Source: Paragonimus westermani (taxonomy: Eukaryota > Platyhelminthes > Trematoda > Plagiorchiida > Troglotrematidae). From it: DNA of 64,000 nt. Each line of letters starts with the position of its first letter. Position 1 is the first letter of the stretch. The translations under genes were made by a program, and so were the position numbers. Positions 33,911-48,000 of this stretch are shown here, one piece after another. The notes under the pieces are model-generated. The model did not search any database, was not told the DNA's origin, and saw nothing but the letters and a program-made list of their open reading frames with translations. The stretch spans positions 149,210-213,209 of the forward strand of contig QNGE01000876.1 in the NCBI GenBank assembly GCA_008508345.1, given 5' to 3'.

Positions 33911-36900
33911 TCTGGTTACCCAGCGGTTGACCATGAAAGCTGGTGTATTGTCGCATACGGTCGACAATAATCCGGTATCATCCAAAGGCCTGGGTTAGCC
34001 TCAAGTACATCCACTGTGAACAGCAATGCTATGAACCAGGGAATAATGTATTATTCATTGCGCCTTCGGGCTATGCAAGTCCTTCACTGGCGAGTTATTC
34101 AGACTCCTGAGTCATTGGCTCCATAGGTCATCTGGCAGTTTATCATACCGGGCATCATACACCTGAAATGAGTATGTGGCGATGACGAGGCACGCTGATG
34201 TTTCCCAGTGTTACGCACAGGTGACAAGGCGTAGCCGGAGATGCTGTCATTCGGAATTCGTCAGTTGATTGTTCGTTGTTCTTTTAGCATAAGTGGCGTA
34301 AAGGTGACGTCAGCGAAGTTCAACAGTGGTGCTAAGCTGGCCTTTTTGATACACAAAACTTTGTGGGTGGGTAAGATTCATGGTTCTACCGAACACAAGA
34401 AGAAATGAGTTGTAGTTGCTTGCATGAATTTTTTCTCATGGATCAGTCCGAATAAATTTGAAAGGACAGGCGGTGACAAGGTTCGGAGGTTCGGTGGTGA
34501 CTGCCGATTGACCCTGAACATGAAGTCATAAGTATATGCTGCAACCACAACACAACAGACGGATTTCATGTGGTCGTTACAGTCAAAGCCCAGGGGGAAG
34601 CTTAAATACAATCTCCTTCCTTTCGGACTGCATGTGTAGCCCACAGCATTCCAAACTGTTATTGACTGGGTTCTCGTTAGAATGTTTTGGCCACTTGCAC
34701 ACCAAGATGATGTGGCTGTATTTGGAAAGATGTAAAACAAGCATGGCTAGAAGACGTTACCAATTTTTCGAAGTATTGCTAAGGTCAACGCGTCAAGCAA
34801 ACTAGTGAAATTCACCGTCGGTATTATATAATTTGAATTCCTCTTGTTCTGGCCTGATTGGCGACTACCAGCAGAAACACTTTACCAACAGTTAATAGTT
34901 AAGAATCGGAAAAGTCAACGACAAATTCCGGTTTATGTGTAATACTATTGCCATATTTTGTTGCTCAAGGGGCAAACGACTTGATAGTGACTCGAGTAAG
35001 CGGAGTGAGTTTTTGATATATTGTGGCGTGTCTAATACCAGGACCGTTCTCGCTGTTCATACGCACGTCGTCTGCCATGGACGTGTCAGAGACTGTAGTC
35101 GGATCTTCCACGCAGTGCACAGACGTTTATAATGGTCCCAGTTGTAAACATTTCCAAGCCATCTTGTTCAACAACACATTTTCATTAAGGATAGGTCAGA
35201 CTCCAAATCAACAACTGAGATGCCTCAGCAGCGTTACATTACAACGGCCATGAAATTTTTCACTGAGCAGATAGACTAATCCCTCGGGCGGACTTTTGTT
35301 AAGTTATTCCATGCTGAATGATCCCAGGCTTGTCATTTTACTTTACGACCGAGTTTTGTTTCATGGGCGGAGCTGTAAAATTTTATTCGGTGGACGGCTG
35401 ACATCCAGACAGACACTGAAGATAATCGCTACTTTTTATCGAATGCAGCAAAAGTTACTGACAGAGCCGGGTGCTGAAACGTCCCGTAAAAGAATGACTG
35501 CTCGTACCGCTTCTTCTTTAAGAAAATGTGTTAAATGACTTTCTTGTGTCATACAGAGATGGAAGAGAAGTCCATTGCGATATGGATGTGCCAGCAAGTG
35601 GTATTATAGACTACCAGAAATAAACTTTCCACTTATGGAATGGACTGCTTGCTCTAAAAGCCAGGAGCCTTAATAGAAGATGCAGCAGACTATTGTAGAT
35701 CGGTTTTCAGAAGATATCTCTTTTTGGCACTAACCAACTCGGTCATCACTCTGATGAGGCAGTTTACTCTCCAAGTTAGCTGAAGGTGGTTCAGACTCAA
35801 GTGACGTAAAAAGCTGTGGACATTAGCCTATAACATAGAAATGCACTTATTCCGTTCAGGCGGCTATAAAATCGTTTAAAGCGTGCATCAACTCTGTCAA
35901 GAAAGAAAGCTATACTCTCCGGGAAAATTCATGAACAACTTTCTTCCGCAGTATCAGACTGCGGTACAGTGAACAACCGTGGAGAGTTTAGAAGTCTTCA
36001 GCGATTTCTGCTATGCATGAATTCCAGTGTTGTGGACAGCGTCCGTGGAAGTAAGTGGCAGCTGGTGCAGGGTATCATCAAGAGTAAGCTTTCCAGGTAG
36101 AGGGTTGTGATTGATAGCATTCACGATGCCATTGTTAATTGACAACATCGAACACCATCAGGACTGTTGCCCAATGTTTTATTGAGGTCAACAGTCTTCA
36201 AGTTTACATTAACACCTATCAGTAGGACCTTCACACAGGAACCAGGAGGTGTGTCAATGTAGACAGCCAACAATATGGTAAGTTTATGAGAGGAAAGTTT
36301 TAATGACTCCCGTGAACTGCGTTGCCACACAGACTACAGCCCAGTAATGCTGTCCAGTCTCCAGTCAAAAGTAGTGACACTTGATATCAATCGGGTAATG
36401 CCTTCTCCTAGTCCACGTTATCTAATCAGATAGTCAGCTATGACTAGGATAAAAACTTTTGTGACAAAGTGCAGTGTATTGCGCACTTACTTTCCTGTCT
36501 TACCCCATTAAAACCATGCTCACTCGGGCTTTTAGTCTCCCGCTGGCATTTCCCCCGTTTGCTCAATCTCATCCAATTCTAGATGCGGGACCCAGACGAA
36601 AATAGGCACACAGTATTGTGGTCGTATTCAGCTCATCTGCCAAAACTACGCAATAGCAATTTGGTACTCGCTCTTAACTGGTTTTCACCCTACTCTCTAA
36701 GTCGCAGGTTTGAGCTAGGGTTACCTCAGTTGTTTTTGTCCAGGTTTGGGCAACTTACCTGTACCCAGCCAGCACATAACCTTATATGCCACGTGGCGAC
36801 AAACATTTGTGATGTATATTATGAAAAACTGAGTTAATCAGTGGTGTATTACTAAGACCCGCTTTGGACTGTTTGCATTCACCAAGCAATGGGAATGTGC

Positions 36901-38559
36901 TGCTCTTTCCGATAAGGATCCGTATTGTCAAAATTTCAAGGTAATTCGAGTTCACGCAGTAGCGGCTAACGTAAATTAATGATGGCGCACTACAAGTGTC
37001 AAGTAAACAAGGGATTTGTGGTAGCCAAATGCGTACAGCTTGGATATTATTTCCATCGGGCTGCCAGTTCGCAAATTTACACTTTTCTTGCCTTAACTAC
37101 TGCTATCACGCAATGAGCATACGTCTGGTGATTTGTGAGTTAAATAGTCACAATGACATTCTCGTGTAAATCGATATTACCCATCCATGATTCTATGTCA
37201 GATACTCTAATGAATTTCACTAGAACGACCTGACCCGGTTAAATCTCACTGGAGTCCAAACACGGTCAGAAGGCTCGCTCTGACAAGCTTTCAAACCGAT
37301 TAGGATCGGCAAATACTAATTTTGTACTGCGGGGAACAGGACTGTATCGGTCAATCAACAGTGTATACGTATTCTGGGTCAATGGATCTCTATTCAGCAC
37401 CAAACTATAGTTCACATGAATTGATTTGCGAATGCTTGCCGACCTAGCTGTATGTGCGTACCTTCATACAATGTTAGAACCGTGGTGTAACATTTCCAAT
37501 TCTGATTTTCCTCCCACTCAATTGGCATGATTTATTTGTGATGAGCAACCTTAGGAGTATTGAGCTGTATCGGAAAACCTTCTGAGTCATCTGACGCTGA
37601 AATTAAGCCCTTGAAAAACGACATTGCTTCGAAGGTAGGCAAATAGGAGAAAGAACTTCTGATACGAGTTCCGCTTGTTCTGCAAATATTCCCTATTTTA
37701 TCCCCCATGCTTTTTGGGCCTAACGTTGCCTTTCATGTAATACTTCTGGACCTCACTCATTGTTTTTCTGGCTCACCCTCATAGCATAATCTTTGCGGAC
37801 AGCCCGGTTTTCTGCGTCTCATTTGGGAACCAATTAGACAGCCTCTGGCTGGGAATGTTAAGCAGTGGTTTGAGGTTTATTTAGTAGGACCCATTGACTA
37901 CAAGATGAAGAATGACGGTCAGTTGCTAGAAATAGTCAAATAGCGTTGAATTATGGCGGGAACACGCGCAGTTTTAACAGTCAAAACTGTCCAGTTCATT
38001 CCTCTGGATGGCGGACCAAGAGTGTCAGTTGCAATAATAGGCTGTGTGGAATATTGTAAAGTTGTTTTACTCCTTTCATCGGCGGACTATATGCATAGTC
38101 CAGGTGTATACATTACTGCCTTCAACAACATTCTAAGATATGGCACGTATAAAAGGCCTCTTAATTCGGAATTGGTTTCAATGGTAACAAACATTTTCAT
38201 GACAAACTGGAATGTTATGCGGATGAAACAGCCGGTTTCTGTTGATTCAACCCATCAAATATTTTGCCATGTTAAACACTGGACATTATTCAGCAAGCAT
38301 TAGTCGATTGTGCATGCCTTTGAATTGCCTACATTTCCGAGAAACGTGGTTAGGACCTTTAGGCTTATTCATAGAGGTGCAAAAAGAAGGTTGGACTGAA
38401 GCGTGCTGCATTCCGTTAATCAAGGATTATTATTGGTAGTGCGATAGAATAACCTCGCTAATCAGAGAAGTAGGCTTGTGCTTTTCAAACATTGAGCCAA
38501 GAACAAAAATTCGTTCTCCAATTCATTCATCTTCACCATCATCATAGCAGCTATGAGCC
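33911..38559. other. Intergenic, nothing recognised
   Basis: The longest frames are 34378-34740 (minus, 120 codons) and 37953-38303 (plus, 116 codons). Neither has a motif I recognise. Confidence 0.4.
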
Positions 38560-39160
38560 TGTGGCTCCGACCGATGCGCATCTAAACATTGACGTGGAAT
38601 ATCCTGAAAAAGAACGTTACCAAGAAGGTAGAACAGCAGAACAACTAGAAATGGTAATAGTGCACATACGTTATCGATTGCGCCACACCGCCACACGGGA
38701 TAACGTGTATAACCAACATTATTAGTGATCACGAGGACCCCCGCCAGGCAGATAACACCTACCAACTTTGCTAATAGAGCAGTCAAGCTCTTCATATTTC
38801 GTGACCATGTTGCGGCATGGCCACTACGCGATATCACTTAACTGTTGATGATCTCAGTATATAATACTCGGTAAGGTGAACGATCAGATTGCGTGCGGAG
38901 TGTGTGACCCAACTATCGCAGGCTGTGCAACGTGAGCTGTTGACCAGTTGGCCATGCATCCCGACCGTTCCGAAATGCGCGCCGGCTAATGGCCGTATTT
39001 TTCACGTGATGGGCCCATTTAATGCGAGCTAATTGTCAGAGACAACCAAAGCAAGATTATTGAGATGTTTGTTGCTAACAGTCCACGTTTCTGTATCACA
39101 GAGCAAAACAGAACGTACACACACGCATTAGAATCCATTCCTTTTGAAGACAACATCACG
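38560..39160 (-). pseudogene. LINE C-terminal region, broken
   Basis: Across frames: ARFTSFSLRHQWCRSA then RDVV, CVRSVLL.DTETW (the VRSVLLYG.ETW strand), and in the frame 38837-38523, TWSRNMKSLTALLAKLVGV followed by a W..GAIDN end. Together these match the end of fluke LINE proteins. The plus-strand frame 38492-38725 is a shadow of this. Confidence 0.7.
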
Positions 39161-39189
39161 CACTTCGACACCACTGATGGCGTAGACTG

Positions 39190-40290
39190 AAAGAGGTAAA
39201 TCGTGCTTTTGATCTCCTCGTTGGTGACTTATCAGCAATATTACAGGCTGAAGAGATAGTGTTACCCAAGTATGTGCAACAGTTCACAGCCCGGAATAGA
39301 CTACCTCCAGTGAAGAGAGTAGGAATAAAGATGTCTCCATCTTGAAGCAGCAGTTCGCATTTTGAGAGTACGAGGCGCATTCCATTCAGATAGTCCCGGC
39401 CATTCACCTCCGTCAGCATGGTCTGCGTTTCTTTGAAAGGAGGGGCTAAATGAAACAATATCATCCGCATACCCCGGGGTGGTCAACTTTGCTCCATGAA
39501 GACGTTCAACAACACGTTCACTGGACTCTTTAAGCGCACTCTTGACGAACACTACTAGTAGTGGTAAACGCCCTGGTCAGTTGCTCATAAGCCGTCATCC
39601 TGTTTACAGGAAGGGCACAAAGTGATCTCAGTAGATTCATATATTATTCTGGTACCCTTTTGCGAAGATGGCAGTTCCAAAGAACGTTATGAGCAACCAG
39701 GTCGAAAGCAGTCTCTAGGTATAAAAGACCAGGACCGTCAACCGGCTGTACCACTGCCGATTTCTTGAGTTCCTTCGCAGAGTAGAAATGTGATCAGCGT
39801 ACTCTCTACCGGATCGGACTCATGCCCATATTTCACGTATCTGACTTTGTATGGACCTAGTGAGCCAAAGTAAAACGAGGTCAGTGAGTAACTTGGACGC
39901 AACAGATATTACACCGATACCTCTTTGGTTGTAAAATAGACTGCGAACTTCATTTTTGGAAAAGGGAACTACCGTTGATTGATACCGATCATGAGGTACC
40001 TCTTTAGTCCTCCAAATCGTCTGGAGGAGTCTGTTCAGTTCTGGTATCAACCTGTTCGCATCATCGTTGAAACGAGAAGGCGAGGTGTGGTCTGGATCAG
40101 TAACCTTGTTGCACTTCAATAACTTGAGCTCCAGGGCCACTTTTGTTTCCAACGAAGGGTAATCTAGAGAGCAGTAACTGATCAGTCAGGTTCGTTGTCC
40201 ACATGGTCTGGTTGAAACCAGATGAAGTGTTACTCAAAATGCTCAGCCTAACGGTCAAGTCGGCGCGTTTGGCTAGTGATAAGTGAACCA
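39190..40290 (-). pseudogene. LINE reverse transcriptase, broken
   Basis: Order of surviving motifs: KKDGSLITSQTRRLDR then AEHFE (40290-40225; a stop replaces the usual Trp between them), PDHTSPSRF..D, LLQTIWRTKEVPHD, NQRGIGVISVASKLLTDLV, then near 39600 FTTTSSVRQ, and the catalytic GYADDIVSF with YADD at 39471-39460, then ANCCTYLGNTISS-like C-terminal strand near 39270. The catalytic Asp pair is intact, but indels in the region 39560-39800 and several stops kill it. Confidence 0.85.
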
Positions 40291-40399
40291 TCTTTTTTAC
40301 ATCTGGTCTCAAGTACACTGACTCGACGGCCAAAACAACCACGGATCGCGTGAGATAAGTCTCTGCTATTCCTATATAAAGATGTTCTTTCTACCTATT

Positions 40400-40660
40400 T
40401 TAAAAGTTCCACCAATTGGTGCTGACAGTCGTTTTTCAGGCTCTTAGCAAGCTTACGTTTAAGTTCTTAACGGTCGCCATCATATTCAGAACCAGATGGA
40501 ATGAAGCGATACATGTTCATGAGGCTAATCAATGTGGCAGAAATCCAGTTCTGTCGCGATTGCCCAGCTCCCTCGAAATACACCTTCCAAAAGCATCTTT
40601 CAATAGATGTTGCTATTCGTTCCCAGTGTTCGTTAGGATCTCTCACCTGGTTCACCAGTG
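40400..40660 (-). pseudogene. LINE linker between endonuclease and RT
   Basis: DPNEHWERIATSIERCFWK, then WISATLISLMNMYRFIPSG, then after one stop ELKRKLAKSLKNDC. This pattern (W..I..S, LI..R, LxRxL.R.L..D) is the usual helical segment ahead of LINE reverse transcriptases in flatworms. Confidence 0.7.
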
Positions 40661-40749
40661 CTTCCTGGTAAGCGCTTTTACACTCTCCCTGCTCAAATAT
40701 CGGTTACTTTTCTTGCATTTAAGAGCATATGACTTCTAGGAAAACGAAA

Positions 40750-41560
40750 AAACCAAGCGAGCATGCACTAAGGCATGTGGTTGCTTCATAATGCACGGCA
40801 GTCCCTAATAAAATGGCGCCGCCATTAACTGCATGCTGTGGGACACAGCTGCGGCTACTGCTGAGAAGCACAAAGAGGTCTCTATGCAACACAGTCCCTC
40901 TTTCTGTGTCGGAGTGCGATGCTGTAATCGTAGATACTGTGAGATGCGCACAACTGTAAAAGTCTTTCGTCATTGTCACTGCGTGGTGCCCTGAAACTTA
41001 GCATACATCCTAGTCACTTCTACTTTGGTGAGAGACGTCTGAGGTGAGCAACAAAATCGCCCCCTAGTATGATGGTGTCTGAGTGTTTGTCTGCCGCAGG
41101 AGATCAACGATGGGGTCGTAGAACGTATCTTTGGTAACATCCGAACAACTCCGTCAAAGCCTACGCTGATACAATTAACACACAACTCCTTCTCGATTTG
41201 CGTCGACAGACTTTTACCAGTATAATGAATCTGGCAGCACACAAGCAACGGTTCGATAGGATCCAGTCGAATAAACATCGCTCTGCTCGGGAACCCAATA
41301 CGGCTCCCACTGCGGTTTGACTAGGAGATTCAGCTTCGGCGTCTCCGGAAACCCGAGAGAGAAACGCTTGAATCTAGAGATGAACTTAAGTACGTAAAGA
41401 TGTTAAAATCGTAGACTGACACCTCAGGCAGGCAGCACGCATCAAGCTCCAGGCTTGAAAGTGTACTTGCCAGAGCAGGTTACTGACCGACTTGTCATAG
41501 AGTGCGAACTTAACTTTAGAAAACAATTGTTGTCTGAAGGTATATGGAAGTCAGAAAACT
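40750..41560 (-). pseudogene. LINE endonuclease domain, broken
   Basis: Read across frames: LASTLSSLELDACCLPEV near 41470-41420 (the 'VCCLSE' strand that carries the metal-binding Glu), CSDVTKDTFYDPIVDLLRQ near 41140-41080, RHRKRDCVA.RPLCASQ near 40910-40860, and IRDCRAL with PxCML near 40800-40750 (the DxRxF..SDHALV end, with the SDH motif lost). The Glu of the first motif survives, the terminal Asp-His does not. At least four stops interrupt it. Confidence 0.7.
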
Positions 41561-41689
41561 GTGGGGGTACGATAGAGGGTGGAATTCGTAGTGAATGAAT
41601 AATTTCACAGAGGGGAGAACGGTACCTTCTGATACTTTCCGGTAGTTTAGGCCACGGAACAGGGTTGGCTTTAGGGACGTACACCGCCA

Positions 41690-42090
41690 GCTTGCTGCGG
41701 TGGTTAGTTTTGTGCGGTGTTTTGATCCAGCGGCTTATGCTGACTAAGGCTTCGTCAGTGCAGGTACAGACTTGTTAGAAAGGTCAGCGGGCAGCAGTCA
41801 GACGAAATACTGATACACTCATAGGGTTGTATGCCGCACTACTGACCACGTAGGACTGTTTTGGTAGTAAGGCACGATCCCTTGAACGTACAGTAACACT
41901 GCTCTTTATATAGTCGTGGCACTGCTATATTCCGAATTAAGGGAAAGGAGGTTGGAAAAGTTATCCTCCGAAGTACCCCGCGACGGATTTGTTTAGCCGC
42001 CGCAACGTCAACACTACCTGGCTAAACATCAAGTTGGCGGCAGCCGGTTTTGCAGCAAAGGCCTGGCACTACTAAGAAGCATATAGCTGA
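41690..42090 (-). repeat. LINE leader (5' UTR-like) segment
   Basis: Directly upstream of the endonuclease in the LINE's own orientation, and shared with 33661-33910. No coding frame in it is conserved between the two copies, which fits an untranslated leader that may carry an internal promoter. Confidence 0.6.
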
Positions 42091-45000
42091 ATCTCATTTG
42101 AGTGGTACGCGTAGAAATAGAATAATCCAAAATGAGTTGGAAAAGTGGCCTTGCTAGTAGTGTATGACCACCCGAGGGTATCGTATTGCCCTCAGGATGA
42201 ACGCTGGCGAAAGGTCACAATGCCTTTACACTATTCTGAGGATAATTGTAATGACGACACTGCGGTTGTTGAGCTCTTGTGCCAGTGGTCTCAGCGTGGA
42301 CACACTTCCATGAATCGATAATCATTAGGGTAATCCCGATATGACCAGCACCACACCGTGTAACTGTTCTACTCATGTTGTAACTTGATGAGATGGATTG
42401 ACTGATTTGGGCTCGAAGAGGAGTTGAGTTTCTGGCAGACTCAGCTGAGCGTACAAGATAATGCCAAAAGTCTCCAGGAGTCCTGAGGTGCTGTCGCGTG
42501 CTAGTTGAGCAGACCGAAAGGCAATTTATAGACGGAGGGAGGTGCATAGAAACAGCCAAATCAATCCAAAGTAAACCATACTTAACAAAGACTGAGATGC
42601 AACACAACTTGACATAAGAATTCAACGACTCCACAAAAACCGGATAACGGACCATAACTAACTCTTTGGTTTTGGAGTAGAGTATTCTCTGTACGCAGTC
42701 CCCTCGACCAGAAAGAATTCACTTTTGAAGCTGAGTTTTGCTAATCCCAAAAGGTGTGCTGCCGAAATAAAGAAGACTCCCGTCTATTAGGGTCACTTTT
42801 GCACGAAGACATTCGTAGAGTCAACGACGATGAGCAGAGTTATTTTCGTTTGCCATCCTGGTGACGAGTGACTGAATATACGATGCTACGTATGTTGACA
42901 TGAATGGTTGCTATATAGCCGCTAAACCAACACACACGTCAAACTAGACAAAACCGCCAACGAAAAATCAGAGTGGAAGGATTATGGATTCCACCTGGTC
43001 GGTCCGTAGACGGTTTCAAAACTACGACAATTAGGTGAGATTTAGACAGCCAGAAAAGGCTAAATACGGCTAACGACACCTGCACTTGCAATAAAAACGC
43101 TCTTCCAGCGGGTCGTGTCAAACGGAAGTTTTGTTAACAACGTGTGTAGCACCATGAAAAGAAGGGATTATGGAAAATGCTGGTGGTCTTGCTGTACTGG
43201 AACATCACAGGCAAAATAATGAAAGATAGTCTCTGCTAGTTATGTCAAACTTAATGAGTATGCACTAAGCAGTTTACAGTATTCAGCAGGTAGAAAGAGT
43301 TGAGTGACACATGAAACATCCTATAAATGAGCAAAGAGTCTTAACAGTTAAACCACGCACCAGCAACCGTAGATTGCGACATCGCTGTTGCCCTGTGTCT
43401 CACTCGCGTTAGTTAAATTCATTTAAATCAACCTTACTTCCTTTCCACAAAATACAGCATGTGATCTGCAAATTTAAGTTGCTGAAGGTGTACGGAACCT
43501 ACTAAGAGAAGTCTTTGTATTCAGCGTTTTAATAGAGGTTGTGGTGAGGAAAATATGTTTGCTTTCTAACAAAGAAATTCATTGTGCTCTCGGGGGCTGG
43601 TACAATCTTTCATTAACTCACCTTGGTTTTGCCCCCATTCGTTGTTGATTCCAGGACGCCATTGAGTGAGTTAAGAGTGAGCGCTGTAGAAGGTCTCCGT
43701 GTATATTCATTTCCTGGGTCCATAATGGATACGACAAAATCATCATCGTTTTACCGCACCGAACTTTGGGTAACCACATCGTTATCGTCGAAACAGTCCA
43801 ATCTCTCCTGGCGCTGTTTACTTATTGCCTCAGTGGTAACTATCCCTATCTGCAACCGGGAGTATTGTTACATGCTTTCAGGATTAGTGAATGGCGGGGC
43901 GTCTCTGAGGTGAACGGCGACCATAAGCTGAAACCCTACCCTCGTTTTTGAATCCTTCGGTCTCTTAACATCCACTTTTTACCACTGTCCGGGAATATCC
44001 AGAATAATTAGACTTGCAAACGTGAACAAAATACTCGAGCTTGACCAGTCTACGGACAACGTTGGATCCTCCCACAAGAATCATCCACCTGATACACGAA
44101 AAGGAATTGCACTTTACTTACTCATCGATACGAGGTCAACCAGTGACTCGCAAAAGACTACAGCCAATCAGTGTTCGTAACTCGGACAAACTAGAATGTC
44201 AATACACCGATCAATCCGGATGGTACTCCACGAAATTGAACTTTGGTAAAACAATCATCGGAGTAAAACCCCCTGATTTAAACAAGTCACGCGTTAGAAC
44301 AACTAGGCGGTAATCTGAATGAAACCGAACGACAGAAGAACCAGGATAACGAGGTCCTGCTGATTTCTTCACTTTCTGTAAATCAACCCATGGAAATCCA
44401 ACAAAGGGGAGACTGCTTAGTGCCACAAGTGTTACTATTCGCTTTTGTTTCAGAATATAGAAAATCTTTAACAACACAAGCAAATTAGGATGACCACTTG
44501 GTGGATGAGACCACACTGTGACGTTATCTGTATCTGGCTGAAAGCGGGTAGAGTTTATGACAACCAACTTGTGACCAGCATAAAAGTGAAGGAAACATTC
44601 ACTGTCTTCGTAATTCCGTGGAGTCCGAGGGCTCGTAGCCAGGTTGACAAACCACGAATGTGATAAAGTTGGAGGGTCGAAGTACACTGCTCATGAGTAG
44701 CCAGGCAGACTTACATATGTGGATACCGAATTAAATGAGGGAAACTACGAGAGCCTGATGATGACAACAGTATCACTCCAAGATTATCATCATACGCAAC
44801 TGAGTGTTTTTGATGGTTGTGATGTTCAAATGCGTGTTAGTTTTATCGGCTTGTTACATGTACCATTCAGATTCTTAGACGACTGTCCTGACGCTCTTAC
44901 CGAGACAGATGTCGTCCTCCAATATATTAATCCTATCACCATCCGGTGAAAGTTTTCAGTAAACCAAACCGTGATCATTTTTGTTCCCACATCTAGCAAG

Positions 45001-48000
45001 ATTCTTACGTGAAAGTCGTCGCGACTTTAACTTGTGGAAACGACCAAATATTCGGCAATCGGAGCCATTTTGTGTACCATATTACTGAGCTTTTTCCTGG
45101 GTTTTTAGATTGCCTTAGAAAGCTTATCGCTGATCACTCCACAAACTTTCCAGTCTTGATCAGATAATGGGCATTTAAAATAACCCTATCTTATGGTAGC
45201 GCATTGCTCACAGCCTTGACCTCTATAGTTTATTCATCACTAACCTTGAAATGTCGAGTTGTCTCCCTCGTATTTTGAACTGGTTTCGCATAAATGGTTG
45301 CAAGGTGGTTTGTTTCTGGGTCCTGTGATCCATCAACTCCGCTAAAATCAAACGTTGCATTTAGAACGCATTATGTGCGCTCACTGAGCATACTCATTAC
45401 ATATGAGAACTACTTGGCTTATAACTCGAAAGTCAGTAAAAAACGTCAGTATTAATTCAAAGTCAAGCAACAAATAAATATCTATTTAACCACAAGGCTG
45501 TTCAGATCTAACGAAATGACAGTTATTTGGTTCACTGCGAGAAAGATAAGATGGGATGATGTTTTGTTCCCATTTGCCTAAGTGAGACCCATATCCGTTT
45601 CTATGGTCTCGTCTCTAGTATAGTACGAGTTAGCCCTTTCCTTCTGCAGAACAGCGGCCGCTTGGTCTAAAGCACGCTGTTTTGGTCCAGTGCGTTGGAA
45701 TATATTGGTCTCTGGTTTTAAAGGACCAGACTGCCGGCGTACATGTGAAAACTGTCCACAAATACATGGTTAGCTGTTAGTTTTTACGATGAGCCACAGT
45801 GTCAGTTGGTATTTTCGCGGTGGGGATGTTTCTACTGAAGTGGGAAGATTGACGGTTCATGTTTAACCGCTAATGTCGTTTACAACACTGGATGACCTTA
45901 GCGCCCGCCAGGTGAATGCACGACCATTGGTTCTATGGCTCTTGATCTCCGAGTCATTAATCTACGGATTTCGGTATTCAGCTTTCTGGTCTGAATGAAT
46001 TTACCGTGCCTCAAGATATTAAAGTATGATCATCCGACTGTTATAATCCCCTTCACTTTCATGTGCCCTAATATTTATTAGCGTTCTCATCCAAGTTCTT
46101 TTTCCACTATATGCATACCCGTTTCAAGTTTTACGGCTAAAGCGAATTCTTACTAGCCTCGACAGTTTTGAAAAGCAACTGACTGAAACCTTTTCTAAAT
46201 AGTGTACATCGAATGCGCTATTGTAGAGGTTTGAATATTCACATCCTCAATTTTCTGGCTTAGTTTGACCTAATCCACATTGATTATTTTTGCACTCTTC
46301 ACCTCCTTACGAAAATGTGGAATAAAAGCTAATCCCATGTGCACACTCACAAACAAACTACGTCGACAGCAGGCCAGCTAACATTCAGTCTAGTCTTGCT
46401 GTACGGTGCATTAAGGGGTAATTCACATGGGTCTTGTGCGAGATGGCTGCGTATTACAATTACCACAGTCATATATCGGATGCAACTCACAACTGGGATG
46501 GTTTCAACACGTCAATACACAACCGGACGCAGATGCGTTATGTTCATATTGGTCAAAGTGCAACAAATTGACGTCATTCATTAACTGTGAAACTCTGGGA
46601 ATAACAGGGGGATCGAAATTCATGCACGATATCCAGTTCTTTACATTCATCATTCAATGGGTCCTCCTGGAACAGGTTTGACCGAAGGTCCACGATTTGT
46701 CTGCCCTACTGATTTGGGTAGTGCACACGTTGGCAGTAAGTGAAGATTTGTTCACACCGTAGGTTGTTCAACCTGTTCCGGAAAAAGAGCTCCGATTACG
46801 GTGTTATTTTGTTTTCTCCGCGTAAAATGATGGCATCCGGTTGATTTGTCATCGTTGTTAAAACGGTTGCTCAGTCGCATTAACCACAAAATCTATCACC
46901 CCACAAAAGCAGTTATTTTGCAGTCGACTATGCAATTTTCGTATCTAGCTGAACGTGGCAAACAGTCTCCGTAAATACCCGTCATTGCTCGCTGAGTTGG
47001 TAAATCAAGCTGTGCGAAAGCAAAAGGCCATTGATTTCTTTTCCCATGTGTCACACGGTGATATGAACACATTCATGCGACAAACTCTTGATTACCTACC
47101 CACACATGTATTGTTGAAATCATAACCTAAGAGAAGATGAACGGTCAGCCAATTTTCGGTTGGAACCAACCAGGCAAATTAGGTTACTTTCAAATAGAAC
47201 ATAGCATGATGTTCAGGGTTTAGACAATCCCGAAAGCGTACGATTCGGGTGATTGAAAAAATCCACCAGAACATAACGGGGCTCGTTAAATGATCACAGA
47301 TGCCAAACAGTATTGTTGGTTAGTCTCTTTATGAAAGCAACAGAAACAAAAACAACCCACTACTTAGTTTAATTGAAAGAAACGCTGGATTCCTCGGTCA
47401 ACCTTGTTAGATTTAAAATCGTCGTTTGCGTTAGAAATGGACAGCCCTCGGCCACAAATAAGACAGTAGATGGACAGGTCAGTTTTCCTGCATCATGACA
47501 AGATTCAGTGTTGTTTAAACTGCTTGTTGATCTCGATCTCGTTGACATCCCATGGGGAAGAAAGTTGATGTGGACGGCCCCGGTGCATGGTGGTGATGTT
47601 ATTACAACCTTCCGAAAGACGGTAAATTTCTTGACAAGAAAACTGCCTACAGTGCCCGTTGATGGTTCAATGTGTATTTCAACGAATACCGTGAGTGACA
47701 TCATTTTTCTCGATAGTTACCACAAGGCAACTAAACTAGAATGCCTTTTATTTTCATTCGCCATGATGCATTTATGGAGGAAAGTAAATATCCGCGAGAA
47801 AAATAGACAGCTATGTATTCCTTCTAATGGAAAACAGCCGTTGCACCGGTCAGTTCGTAACCCAAATTGATCGTCTATCTAGCTTTCTTATTCGACAAGG
47901 ATTTGAATGTGTTAAGAACTAGTGCTCCGCAGAGGAGTTGTGAAATATCTTAAGGTAACAACAGGTTCAGTTACCCGTGATTCACTTGTAAAAACCTACG

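Larger units (their letters stand above)
38560..42090 (-). mobile_element. Nearly full-length dead LINE (APE-type non-LTR retrotransposon)
   Basis: Domains follow in the right order on the minus strand: leader (about 42090-41690), APE-type endonuclease (about 41560-40750), linker (40660-40400), reverse transcriptase (about 40290-39190) and C-terminal region (39160-38560). The reading frame is broken by many stops and shifts, so no protein can be made. The arrangement and the wording of the motifs fit the RTE/CR1-like LINEs common in flukes; I cannot fix the clade by eye. Its leader recurs at 33.66 kb. Confidence 0.85.
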
